Of a DNA stretch of 64,000 nt, positions 52,113-59,926 are shown piece after piece. The stretch spans positions 1-64,000 of the forward strand of contig NZ_FNZG01000007.1 in the NCBI RefSeq assembly GCF_900109195.1, written 5' to 3'. The translations under genes were made by a program, and so were the position numbers. Positions within the stretch are counted from its first letter, which is position 1. Each line of letters begins with the position of its first letter. The notes under the pieces were generated by a model that made no database searches, had not been told where the DNA came from, and was given only the letters and a program-made list of their open reading frames with translations. The DNA comes from Pseudooceanicola nitratireducens. Its GTDB lineage: Bacteria; Pseudomonadota; Alphaproteobacteria; Rhodobacterales; Rhodobacteraceae.

Positions 52113-52681
52113 CAGATCAATTTGACCTGCGTTCCGACCGGTGTCCGATTGTAAACCTCAATGATATGTTCGTTGTAGAGGCCGATGCAGCCGCTCGACG
52201 AACGACGACCAATCTTGCGTGTATCGTGTGTCCCGTGAATGCGATAATATTGCCAGGTCAAATGCAGCGACCGCACCCCGAGCGGATTGTCCGGACCTGG
52301 CGGCATATAGGCCGGCAAGGACGGATCGCGCTCGCGCATGGATGGCGTGGGTGTCCAATCCGGCTCAGGATCTTTGAAAACGATCTCTGTATAGCCCCGC
52401 CGCGTCAGCTCATCCGTCATTGGAACCGATGTCGGATAAAGAAACATTTCACCGTCGGCTGTCCATTGCTGAAGCGCCCGTGAATTGGTGTCCGCGATAA
52501 TGATGCCTTTGCCCAGATGATCGAAGTGGTCTTGCCAATCGTGGGTTCTGAAGCTCGAAGCGTTGCGCCGAACCGGTGCGCGTGGTTCTGCGCGCAGCAC
52601 CGAAGGCGCAAACAGGAGCGCCGCGCCGACGCCGCCGACAAAATGACGACGCGACCAAAAGGATCGATTTCTTGCCTGCAT
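52112..52681 (-). CDS. L,D-transpeptidase (YkuD family), third and different copy
   Basis: 189 residues. Tat-type signal with SRRHFVGG; catalytic H149 (RIHGTHDTRKIG) and nucleophile C165 (SSSGCIGLYN). It is more distant from the other two copies and closer to the ErfK/YbiS core. It is the first gene of an eight-gene copper operon down to 47114; a candidate response-regulator site is at 52763-52782 upstream. A wall enzyme leading a copper operon is unusual. Confidence 0.9.
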   Translation of the reverse strand: MQARNRSFWSRRHFVGGVGAALLFAPSVLRAEPRAPVRRNASSFRTHDWQDHFDHLGKGIIIADTNSRALQQWTADGEMFLYPTSVPMTDELTRRGYTEIVFKDPEPDWTPTPSMRERDPSLPAYMPPGPDNPLGVRSLHLTWQYYRIHGTHDTRKIGRRSSSGCIGLYNEHIIEVYNRTPVGTQVKLI

Positions 52682-52762
52682 GGCTCTGCCTCGTTTCCAT
52701 GTCGAACGCTTTGTTTTCTATCGAAGATCAGTGAGCGACGGAACGCAGGGAGCCCCGGAATT

Positions 52763-52782
52763 TTGTAAGGTTATGTATCAAC
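52763..52782. promoter_or_regulatory. Candidate copper response-regulator site 3 (copper oxidase operon)
   Basis: Half-sites TTGTAAGGTT and ATGTATCAAC with a 10-bp period lie 82 bases before the first gene of the LDT-copCD-oxidase operon (minus strand), and after the kinase stop. The order of the two half-sites is swapped compared with sites 1 and 2 on the given strand. Confidence 0.6.
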
Positions 52783-52802
52783 CCGCCGGTTGGACCGCGG
52801 CG

Positions 52803-54254
52803 CTACACTTTTTTAGTCCGAGCCGAAAATCCGGTTTCGGCGCGCGCTTCGGGATGCTCTGACGGAGATGTCATTGCAGCTTGATGCGCAGTCACGGGCA
52901 AAACAATGTGCGCACGGAGTCCGCCCTCTGCACGGTTCGACAGGGTGATCGCGCCGCCGTGTTGCAAAACGATGCTGCGGGCGATTGAAAGGCCCAGCCC
53001 ATGGCCTCCGGTTTCGCGGGAGCGCGATCCTTCCAAGCGCAGGAAGGGCTGAAACACATCGCGCAAGCGGTTGTCAGGGATTCCCGGCCCATCGTCCTCG
53101 ACCAAAATCTCGATGCTCTCGTCAGAGACGCCCCAGGTTAGGGTCGGGTTGCGCCCGTAGCGCCCCGCGTTGTCGATGAGATTGCGCAAAGCACGGCGCA
53201 GCGCCTTGGGCTTGATCTGCACCATTGCCTCGGGTCCCGGGCGCACGTCCAACGCACCGTTGGTAGCGTCCCGAATGTCGGTCAGGAACGCGCCAATCTC
53301 GGTCCGTTGCAGGGCCTCGTCCTGTCCCACACCGCGCGCATAGGCCAGCGTGGCTTCCACCATATCCTGCATCTCGTCGAGAGAGGCCGTGATGCCGGTC
53401 TTGGTCTCCGCATCCTCCACCATCTCGGCATGAACCCTGAGCGCGGTGAGTGGCGATCTCAAGTCATGGGCCAGGGCGGCCAGCATTTGCGTCCTGTCCG
53501 TGACGAAGCGAGCCAGGCGCGTTTGCATGTCATTGAAGGCCGTCGTCAGGTTCCGCACTTCATTTGGGCCGACCGGCGTGAGGGGTCCTTGCCCGCCACC
53601 GCGCCCGAACTCCTCGGCTGCCGCGGCGAGATCATTCAGTGGCCGCGTCAGGCGCGTCAGCAGAAACCAGAAGATCGCAAGCAGCAACACGGCGGCCGTC
53701 AACACGAAAGAGAGGGTGGAGGCCCAAGACCATTGTATGGGCGGCCGCTCGAACCGGGTGGCGACGTTCAGCCATTGGCCTCCGGCAATGGCGATCGAGA
53801 CCTCCATCTCGAGGGCCGCCAGGGTGCCCTGCATCATCTCGGCGTGCATTTCCGCCATTTCCGGAGAGAGGTTCGGCAGCGGCAACAGCCCCTGTTCAAT
53901 CTCATGCACTTCGACCCGGATATCGCGGGTGTAGCCATCGTTCAAAAGCGCACGCACGCGCGCTTCTATCGCTCCGTTCTCATCATGGTGGGTGTGCGTT
54001 ACGGCAGGCGTGTCGCCGAGATCGAAGCGTACAAGGGGCGAGTTTGCCGCCGCCACAATATCCTCATGCAACGTCGGCGGTGCCTCCTCGATCAGACGGG
54101 CGACGTTTGCCGCGCGTCCGGCTGCCTCGCTGCCGATGGCCGCTTGCACGGCCAGCGACCGTTCATCGACGAAAAGCCACAAACCCACGACCTGCGCCAC
54201 GAACAGAACCACCACCACCAAAAGGGCGATCTGTGAGCGGAACCCCATTCGCAT
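52803..54254 (-). CDS. Copper-sensing-type histidine kinase
   Basis: 483 residues. Helix 1 (about 9-28), a periplasmic domain of about 150 residues, helix 2 (about 178-200), HAMP, H-box LAALAHDLRSPLTALR, N-box NLIDNAGRYG, G-box GHGLGLSIAR. The periplasmic domain holds THTHH (86-90) and a Met/His run MAEMHAEMM (133-141), which fits sensing of copper or silver. The start shares one base with the regulator stop. Likely partner: the response regulator at 54254-54982. Confidence 0.92.
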   Translation of the reverse strand: MRMGFRSQIALLVVVVLFVAQVVGLWLFVDERSLAVQAAIGSEAAGRAANVARLIEEAPPTLHEDIVAAANSPLVRFDLGDTPAVTHTHHDENGAIEARVRALLNDGYTRDIRVEVHEIEQGLLPLPNLSPEMAEMHAEMMQGTLAALEMEVSIAIAGGQWLNVATRFERPPIQWSWASTLSFVLTAAVLLLAIFWFLLTRLTRPLNDLAAAAEEFGRGGGQGPLTPVGPNEVRNLTTAFNDMQTRLARFVTDRTQMLAALAHDLRSPLTALRVHAEMVEDAETKTGITASLDEMQDMVEATLAYARGVGQDEALQRTEIGAFLTDIRDATNGALDVRPGPEAMVQIKPKALRRALRNLIDNAGRYGRNPTLTWGVSDESIEILVEDDGPGIPDNRLRDVFQPFLRLEGSRSRETGGHGLGLSIARSIVLQHGGAITLSNRAEGGLRAHIVLPVTAHQAAMTSPSEHPEARAETGFSARTKKV

Positions 54255-54982
54255 CAGGCCTCGACCTCCACATCACAGTTCAGGCAATATCCACCATTGC
54301 GCACGGTCGATATGATCCGGGGGCGAAGCACATCGGGTTCGATTTTCCGGCGCAGGCGCGAAACCTGATTGTCGATCGTTCGGTCAAATGGTCCGGCAAC
54401 ACGGCCGGCGCTCAATTCCAGGAGCTCATCCCGGCCGATCACCGCCCGAGGACGCTCAAGTAAGACCGTCAGCAGCTTTGCTTCGGCCGTGGTCAATGTA
54501 TTGACCGTGCCATCGGGGCAAATGACATGGCTGGCGTCGTGATCGAATGTGATCCCGGCAAAAACGGCCCGCTTGCCCGCAAATGTTCCGCCATGGGGTG
54601 CATATCCGTCCCCCGCACGGCGCAGGATCGCATTGATCCGGGCCAGAAGCTCGCGCGGATTGAAGGGCTTGGCCAAGTAGTCATCTGCACCGGTGTCGAG
54701 CCCCTTGATCCGAGCGTCATCGTCGCCGAGCGCCGTCAGCATGAGAATCGGGGTATGCTGCTGCTCCCGACGCAACCGTGCACAGGCCGCGAGCCCGTCC
54801 TCTCCCGGCATCATGATATCGAGCACGATCAGATCGAATTTGTCCTCGCTCAATCGCGCATCCATCTCGCCCGCACTTTTGGCTCCCGTCGCGCGCAGCC
54901 CGTTTTTCTCCAGGTAGCGCGTCACGGAGTGCCGGATCTCGGCATGATCATCGACGACCAGAATATGCGCCGATGCCGCCAT
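54254..54982 (-). CDS. OmpR-family response regulator, probable copper regulator
   Basis: 242 residues. Receiver with VVDDHAEIR, phospho-acceptor in VLDIMMPGEDG, K in YLAKPF, then winged-helix output domain (TTAEAKLLTVLLERP, RTIDNQVSRLRRKIE, VRNGGYCL). Start MAASAHILVVDD at 54982 fits the family better than the upstream ATG at 55009. Five copies of a 10-bp-spaced direct repeat in front of the copper operons, one of them next to its own promoter (55096-55115), are probable targets. Confidence 0.93.
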   Translation of the reverse strand: MAASAHILVVDDHAEIRHSVTRYLEKNGLRATGAKSAGEMDARLSEDKFDLIVLDIMMPGEDGLAACARLRREQQHTPILMLTALGDDDARIKGLDTGADDYLAKPFNPRELLARINAILRRAGDGYAPHGGTFAGKRAVFAGITFDHDASHVICPDGTVNTLTTAEAKLLTVLLERPRAVIGRDELLELSAGRVAGPFDRTIDNQVSRLRRKIEPDVLRPRIISTVRNGGYCLNCDVEVEA

Positions 54983-55095
54983 CAGCGATCGGGTCCCACA
55001 CATCGGCACGTCTGGCTGATCGGCCTACTATTCAATAGATTGAGTTCCATAACACCCAGAATAGATTGTTCTTTCGGGAAAGACCCGCACCTCGT

Positions 55096-55115
55096 TTGTC
55101 GCAATATGTATCAAT
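55096..55115. promoter_or_regulatory. Candidate copper response-regulator site 4 (regulator gene / DUF6010 row)
   Basis: Half-sites TTGTCGCAAT and ATGTATCAAT with a 10-bp period, between the regulator-kinase operon (minus) and the CueR-type promoter at 55130 (plus). It could give autoregulation and a second input to the plus-strand row. Confidence 0.55.
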
Positions 55116-55129
55116 CGACCTGACATGTC

Positions 55130-55160
55130 TTGACCCTCCAGCTGCTGGAAGCCCCATCTG
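55130..55160 (+). promoter_or_regulatory. CueR-type promoter of the DUF6010-TVP38-CDF row
   Basis: -35 TTGACC, 19-bp spacer CTCCAGCTGCTGGAAGCCC and -10 CATCTG. The dyad CTCCAG/CTGGAAG is close to those at copA and copZ. Transcription would start near 55167, so the ATG at 55168 cannot be a normal start and the ATG at 55228 is preferred. Confidence 0.8.
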
Positions 55161-55227
55161 ACGCGGCATGACAGGCGCAAGACCAGACATATCGGGGCAA
55201 CATCCCGCCCAATCAGTGCACCGGACC

Positions 55228-55614
55228 ATGGCGGCGCCCGCGTGGATCGGATTTGCGCTTTTTGTGGTCACAATGCCCGCCCACCTCCTCCTGGAACAGG
55301 CAGACTCGCTTGCCTTGGCAGCGGTCACACTGGCCCTGATCGGCGGGGCCTATATCGGGTTCGGTGCCGCCGATGGCCGTCGCTCCGTGTTCTGGTCTGA
55401 GCTGGCGGTTGCTCTCGTCTTTGGTGCGGCGGCCGTAGCGGGTCTCCTTTGGCATTGGGCAGCCTTGCCTCTGGGTCTCGCGCTCCATGCGCTGTGGGAT
55501 CTTGCCCATCACAATGCGGTCCGGCTTGCCCGGGTCCCACACTGGTACATCCCGTTTTGCGTCGTCTTTGACCTGATGGCGGCAGCCTTTCTTGTGCTGC
55601 TTTATACGAGGTAG
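55228..55614 (+). CDS. DUF6010-type membrane protein
   Basis: 128 residues, four to five helices. It carries HALWDLAHHNAVRLARVPHWYIPFCVVFDL, which resembles DUF6010 proteins with several His residues. The function is not known. The CueR-type promoter places it in the copper response. The start at 55228 is set by the promoter position, though the frame is open to 55168. Confidence 0.7.
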   Translation: MAAPAWIGFALFVVTMPAHLLLEQADSLALAAVTLALIGGAYIGFGAADGRRSVFWSELAVALVFGAAAVAGLLWHWAALPLGLALHALWDLAHHNAVRLARVPHWYIPFCVVFDLMAAAFLVLLYTR

Positions 55615-55617
55615 GCC

Positions 55618-56277
55618 ATGGTGCGTGTCGTTGTTCTTGTCCTTCTGGGGCTCTTGCTTCTCGTCCTGGCGCGTCCGGACCTTGCGGGGCTCGATGCCGA
55701 TCTGCCGGAGCGCGACGACCTGCGCCTTTGGATCGAGGCAGCTGGTCTTCTTGGTCCGCTTCTGGTCGTGGCGCTGATGACGCTGGCGATCGTGGCCAGT
55801 CCCCTGCCCTCGGCGCCGATCGCGCTGGCTGCCGGGGCCGCCTATGGTCACACCTACGGAACACTGCTTGTCGTGCTCGGCGCGGAGATCGGCGCGCTTG
55901 CTGCGTTTCTACTCGCGCGCGGGCTGGGGCGCTCTTTCGTGGAACGCCATGTCGGCGAGACGATCGGGCGTGGACTTCTGGGGTCACAGAATACACTGAC
56001 GTTTCTGGTGTTCGGAAGCCGACTGCTGCCGTTCCTGTCCTTCGACATGGTCAGCTACGCTGCAGGATTGAGCGTCTTGCACCTTTGGCGGTTTGCCCTG
56101 GCGACCCTCGCGGGGATCATTCCGGCCAGCTTCTTGCTCGCCCATCTCGGCAGCGAAGCCATGAATGGGGACGTGCAAACCGCCACCTGGACGGCGCTGG
56201 CGCTTGGCGCATTTACCGCCGCGTCCGTCCTCTTTGCGGTATGGCGTGACCGCCGCACGCCGAAAAAGGAGATCTGA
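55618..56277 (+). CDS. TVP38/TMEM64 (DedA-like) membrane protein
   Basis: 219 residues. Helices throughout, with the family core: ASPLPSAPIALAAGAAYGHTYGTLLVVLGAEIGALAAFLLAR followed by FGSRLLPFLSFDMVSYAAGL. The family has roles in lipid scrambling or transport in the inner membrane, often with unknown substrate. It starts 3 bases after the previous stop and the CDF gene follows by one base, so they form one operon under the CueR-type promoter. Confidence 0.88.
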   Translation: MVRVVVLVLLGLLLLVLARPDLAGLDADLPERDDLRLWIEAAGLLGPLLVVALMTLAIVASPLPSAPIALAAGAAYGHTYGTLLVVLGAEIGALAAFLLARGLGRSFVERHVGETIGRGLLGSQNTLTFLVFGSRLLPFLSFDMVSYAAGLSVLHLWRFALATLAGIIPASFLLAHLGSEAMNGDVQTATWTALALGAFTAASVLFAVWRDRRTPKKEI

Positions 56278-56278
56278 C

Positions 56279-57292
56279 ATGGCCACTCATTCACATGCGG
56301 GACATATGCCGTCGTCGGGAAAAGCTCTGGTCATATCTGCCTGGCTGACCGGCATCTACTTCGTGATCGAACTGGCCGTCGGGCTCTGGACCGGCTCGAT
56401 CGCGGTGCTGTCAGATGCGTTTCACACGTTGTCCGCCGTCGGGGGCGTGCTCGTCGCCATCATTGCGCAGCGGATCGCGCGCCGCCCGGCGGATATGGCG
56501 CGCAGTTACGGGTGGTATCGCGCAGAGATCATTGGCGCGCTCGTGAATGGCGGCTTTCTTCTCGGCATGGCGCTTCTGGTGATCTGGATGGGGGCGATGC
56601 GGCTCGGAAATCCGATCCATCTGCCCACGGGACCGATGCTCTGGGTGGCCTTCGGTGGCTTGGTCACCGAGGTGATCTCGCTCGGCCTGATGTGGAAATC
56701 CAGCCAGGATGATCTGAATGCCCGCGGGGCCCTCTGGCACATCATCCAGACCTTCGTCGGCAGCCTGTTGATCATCGTGACCGCGCTCGTCATCGAGTTC
56801 ACCGGCTTTCTGGCGATCGATCCGATCCTTGGTATGGCCTTCGGGGTCGTGCTCCTCTGGGCCTCGATCGGAGTTATCCGCGAGGCGGTGCATATTCTGT
56901 TGGAAGGGACCCCGGAAGAAACTGATCTCTCGGCCGTGACCGCTGATCTGCGCGCGCAGGACGGCGTTCTCGATGTCCACCATGTCCACGCCTGGACCCT
57001 GACCAGCGGCAAGCACGCCTTCTCGGCCCATCTGCGCCATGCAGAACCTGCCGATGCCGCGCGCATCCTTGAGACCGCCTATACGCACCTTACCAAGCAT
57101 CACCGGTTTCACATGGTGACCCTGCAGCTTGAAACGGACTGCCTCGACGAGCGCCACGCGGACGATTTGGACGTCACGCAATCGATGGGGCCGCAGGCAG
57201 AGCTTCATGAACCACCTGCGCACCGCGATCACCTCGACAGTGCCGCTCCGGATGCTAATCTCGAACGCAATTCAAAAGGAAACGACACATGA
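56279..57292 (+). CDS. CDF-family cation efflux transporter (CzcD-like)
   Basis: 337 residues. His in the N-terminus (ATHSHAGH), six helices with the metal sites AVLSDAFHTLSAV (D and H) and NARGALWHIIQTFVGS, and a C-terminal cytoplasmic domain VLDVHHVHAWTLTSGKHAFSAHL. CDF proteins exchange Zn, Co, Cd and similar divalent metals for protons. The setting in a CueR-type operon is curious, since CDFs do not usually move Cu(I). The stop overlaps the DUF411 gene by 4 bases. Confidence 0.92.
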   Translation: MATHSHAGHMPSSGKALVISAWLTGIYFVIELAVGLWTGSIAVLSDAFHTLSAVGGVLVAIIAQRIARRPADMARSYGWYRAEIIGALVNGGFLLGMALLVIWMGAMRLGNPIHLPTGPMLWVAFGGLVTEVISLGLMWKSSQDDLNARGALWHIIQTFVGSLLIIVTALVIEFTGFLAIDPILGMAFGVVLLWASIGVIREAVHILLEGTPEETDLSAVTADLRAQDGVLDVHHVHAWTLTSGKHAFSAHLRHAEPADAARILETAYTHLTKHHRFHMVTLQLETDCLDERHADDLDVTQSMGPQAELHEPPAHRDHLDSAAPDANLERNSKGNDT

Positions 57293-57738
57293 AACGACGT
57301 AGCTTTCTGCTGACCGGCGCTGCCGCCACAATCGCGCTCCCGGCCATGGCTGATGCCGGGCCCATCATCAAGGTTGTCAAAACCCCGACCTGCGGATGCT
57401 GCACGGCCTGGGTCGATCATGTCCGGCAAGCCGGATTTCTGGTCGAGGCCCAGGATGTCGATCAGGACGCCCTCTATGCGCTGAAAGACAGGCTCCGGAT
57501 CGCGCCGGAACTGGCCGGTTGCCACACCGCCGTGGTGGGCGATTATTTCATTGAGGGCCATGTGCCGGCTGAGGACATCGCCCGGCTTCTTTCAGAGCAA
57601 CCGGCGGCGCGCGGGCTGAGTGTACCGGGTATGCCGATGAGTTCCCCCGGCATGGGCGGTCCCGGTGCCGGCGATACGTTTGATACGCTGCTTGTCGGGC
57701 CTGATGGCGCGACATCGGTCTTTGCCAGTCATAGCTAG
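57289..57738 (+). CDS. DUF411 periplasmic metal-binding protein
   Basis: 149 residues. Signal peptide ending AMA. Core motif KTPTCGCCTAWVDHVR and ELAGCHTAVVGDYFIEGHVPAEDI, the standard DUF411 pattern with CGCC and a further Cys/His. A Met-rich C-terminus (PGMPMSSPGMGG) may bind Cu. Members are found in copper and silver loci. It is the last gene of the row from 55228; its stop overlaps the convergent Crp/Fnr gene. Confidence 0.9.
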   Translation: MKRRSFLLTGAAATIALPAMADAGPIIKVVKTPTCGCCTAWVDHVRQAGFLVEAQDVDQDALYALKDRLRIAPELAGCHTAVVGDYFIEGHVPAEDIARLLSEQPAARGLSVPGMPMSSPGMGGPGAGDTFDTLLVGPDGATSVFASHS

Positions 57739-58298
57739 GCCAATCGGTAGGTCCCACGGGACGGGTTTGTAACCCGGCCCGCTTCGACAAGCGCCCGCAG
57801 CGCACGGTAGGTCGCCTCATGCGTCAGCTGGAGGCGCGCGGCAAAGTCGACGACGGTGCCATCCAGAAGACCCGCAACGATCCCCGCCATCACCCGATCC
57901 TCGGCGCGTCGGATGCCGACAATTCCCATGATCTGCCGGTGCGCCTGAACCTGTTGGGCCGCATGGCGTCCATAGGCCCGCGCAAAATCCGGGTTCGCGA
58001 AGGCGGCGAGAACCGCGGACTTGTCGATCCGGACCAACTCACCTGCATCCATCACGATGGCATCGCAATGATAGCGCTCCGAAAAGACCGAGGCTTCGGC
58101 AAAGCTGGTCCCGGATGTCGCCCGGTGAATGATGAGCCGCTCGCCATTCGGACCAACCCGTTCGAGATGCACACGCCCGGTTATCAGCACATAGAGGCCC
58201 AGGGTCCTTGCACCCTGTCGGAAGAGCACGTCGCCAGCCGCAATTGTGTGCGACTGACGCGCAGTTGTCGGGAGAAGGTCGTAGGGCTCTGGCAGCAT
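57735..58298 (-). CDS. Crp/Fnr-family transcription regulator
   Basis: 187 residues, rather short for the family (about 200-250). A cyclic-nucleotide-binding-like domain (GDVLFRQGARTLGLYVLITGRVHLERVG, SFAEASVFSERYHCDA), a long dimer helix, and a small winged-helix end (LQLTHEATYRALRALVEAGRV). No FNR-type Cys cluster is present, so it does not carry the oxygen-sensing iron-sulfur cluster. A palindrome with ATGAT/ATCAT cores overlaps its start codon. Confidence 0.85.
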   Translation of the reverse strand: MLPEPYDLLPTTARQSHTIAAGDVLFRQGARTLGLYVLITGRVHLERVGPNGERLIIHRATSGTSFAEASVFSERYHCDAIVMDAGELVRIDKSAVLAAFANPDFARAYGRHAAQQVQAHRQIMGIVGIRRAEDRVMAGIVAGLLDGTVVDFAARLQLTHEATYRALRALVEAGRVTNPSRGTYRLA

Positions 58299-58314
58299 AT
58301 GATTGAAATCATAT
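58297..58314. promoter_or_regulatory. Crp/Fnr-type palindrome over the regulator's start codon
   Basis: Arms ATATGATT and AATCATAT are perfect complements around a GA centre. The core ATGAT-N4-ATCAT is like the FNR/DNR box TTGAT-N4-ATCAA. It overlaps the ATG at 58298 on the minus strand and is 61 bases upstream of the plus-strand gene at 58375, so autorepression and control of the neighbour are likely. Confidence 0.65.
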
Positions 58315-58374
58315 TCCAGAGCAGGCCTGCGTGCTACGAAAAACGGGTATCGTGCCGTTCAAAAGGATCCCCCC

Positions 58375-58899
58375 ATGCGCCTTGTTGCTCTCCTGCTTGC
58401 CCTGTCATTTTCTGGACCCGTCGCGGCCCAGCACAGCCATTCCGCGACCGGGCATGCGATGCCGGGTCCGCAGGAAACCGGGCAATCTGCCTTTGCCGCC
58501 ATGGCCGAGATCGTGGCGCTCCTACGCGCCGATCCCGCTACCGATTGGGCAAATGTCGATATCGCGGCCCTGAGGCGACATCTGGTGGACATGGAGCTTG
58601 TGACGATGGAGGCCGAGGTTACCCGCAGTGTGCGGCCCGCCGGTATCCGGTTCGAAATCCGCGGAGCACCGCGCGTTCTCGAGGCCATTCGCGCCATGGT
58701 GCCTGCCCATGCGCCGTTCCTGGCTGCCGAGACGGGTTGGGAGGTCACGACAGAGGATCTCGGGGATGGTGTTGCCCTCCTCGTCGATGGCGATTCCGAC
58801 CAGATACAGGGTCTTGGGTTCTTCGGGCTGATGACCATCGGCGCGCATCACCAGGAGCATCACCTCATGGTGGCAAAAGGCGAACCGCCCCACCATTGA
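58375..58899 (+). CDS. Secreted hypothetical protein next to the Crp/Fnr gene
   Basis: 174 residues. Signal peptide ending VAAQ, then His-containing linker (HSHSATGHAMPGP), a helical middle (VDIAALRRHLVDMELVTMEAEVTRS) and a His-rich C-terminus (GAHHQEHHLM, PPHH). The clustered His residues suggest metal binding. No family is recognised by me. Its promoter region is shared with the divergent Crp/Fnr gene. Confidence 0.7.
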   Translation: MRLVALLLALSFSGPVAAQHSHSATGHAMPGPQETGQSAFAAMAEIVALLRADPATDWANVDIAALRRHLVDMELVTMEAEVTRSVRPAGIRFEIRGAPRVLEAIRAMVPAHAPFLAAETGWEVTTEDLGDGVALLVDGDSDQIQGLGFFGLMTIGAHHQEHHLMVAKGEPPHH

Positions 58900-58939
58900 G
58901 CTGAAGATCCGCCACAGTTTCCCTCCGCCAGCCCCCGGG

Positions 58940-58959
58940 TTGCAGACAAAACATTACAA
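58940..58959. promoter_or_regulatory. Candidate copper response-regulator site 5 (Rieske gene)
   Basis: On the minus strand half-sites TTGTAATGTT and TTGTCTGCAA follow with a 10-bp period. It is 48 bases before the Rieske gene start at 59008, and TTGACG at about 58968 may be the -35. Confidence 0.5.
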
Positions 58960-59007
58960 AACCCGCGTTGACGTTCCGGGGCGGGAAGGTTGCACACTCG
59001 CTGTGCT

Positions 59008-59565
59008 ATGGATGCCACCGACGACACTGAACGCAGGGATTTCCTGTATTATGCCACTGCTGGCGCGGGCGTGGTCGCGTCCGGTGCGGCGCTCTGGCCG
59101 CTGATCAATCAAATGAACCCATCGGCGGATGTGCGCGCCCTGGCGACGATCTCGGTGGATATCTCCGGGCTCGCGGAAGGCACCCAACTGACCGTCAATT
59201 GGCGCGGAAAGCCCGTCTTCATTCGCCACCGGACGCAAGCGGAGATGGCCCAGGCGCGTGAAGAGGCGGTCTCCACCTTGCCGGACACCGATGCGCGCAA
59301 TCCCAATCTTCCCGGCGAGGCCACAGCGCAGGATGAGAACCGGGCCATTCCGGGCCATGACGCCTATCTGGTGATGATCGGTGTCTGCACGCATTTGGGA
59401 TGTGTCCCGCTTGGCGATGGCGCGGGCGATTTTGGAGGGTGGTTCTGTCCCTGCCACGGGTCGCACTACGATACCGCGGGTCGTATTCGCAAAGGGCCTG
59501 CGCCGGAGAACCTACACATTCCACCCCTGGCCTTGTCCGACAACATGGTGCTGACGCTAGGCTGA
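59008..59565 (+). CDS. petA: Orphan Rieske iron-sulfur protein (PetA-like)
   Basis: 185 residues, the size of ubiquinol-cytochrome c reductase Rieske subunits. N-terminal helix after [32 protein letters not shown]; cluster ligands CTHLGC and CPCHGSHYD. Normally encoded with cytochromes b and c1; here petB and petC are missing, so it is an extra copy that may replace the chromosomal subunit when copper damages iron-sulfur clusters (inference). A candidate copper response site lies upstream. Confidence 0.92.
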   Translation: MDATDDTERRDFLYYATAGAGVVASGAALWPLINQMNPSADVRALATISVDISGLAEGTQLTVNWRGKPVFIRHRTQAEMAQAREEAVSTLPDTDARNPNLPGEATAQDENRAIPGHDAYLVMIGVCTHLGCVPLGDGAGDFGGWFCPCHGSHYDTAGRIRKGPAPENLHIPPLALSDNMVLTLG

Positions 59566-59637
59566 ATAATATGAACTTTTTGACGTAGTCGCGCCGTGTG
59601 AAACCAGACCATATTCAGACGCCTTCCGATCACCATG

Positions 59638-59808
59638 GATTGCGTCGCACCACATCCGAATTATTCTTTGCCCGGATATTTCGCGAAGTGGGGCTCTGGC
59701 TTCCATCCAAGCGAGGTTGCGGTTGACGGGTGCGCGCCTGTTGCCCGAAGCGATCATCGCTCCAAACACGGCCAATGTGAGTCCCCATGTGAAGTTTGGA
59801 ATGACTGA
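59638..59808 (-). pseudogene. Remnant of a DUF1612/HTH plasmid protein
   Basis: A minus-strand stretch reads ASGNRRAPVNRNLAWMEARAPLREISG and RIIRMWCDAI, which matches the C-terminal end of the protein at 2165-3235 (RAAVQRNLAWMEASGLIREVTG, RYRMWKADLI). The N-terminal 300 residues are absent, and the open frame that holds it continues from unrelated sequence. Its presence shows that a second plasmid backbone segment once stood at this end of the metal island. Confidence 0.7.
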
Positions 59809-59926
59809 TCTTTCGCTGTTCGGAGACCAAATGTGCCTAGATGGGTGGAAGATTGGGCAAAGAAGCGCGCTAATCAATACCAGACCGGACAGGAGGCCAA
59901 TGACCATTAGATGCTTTGAACCACCG

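Noticed and set aside
55168-55227. Upstream start of the DUF6010 gene at 55168
   Set aside because: The CueR-type promoter would start transcription at about 55167, leaving no leader, and the next in-frame ATG begins the hydrophobic part.
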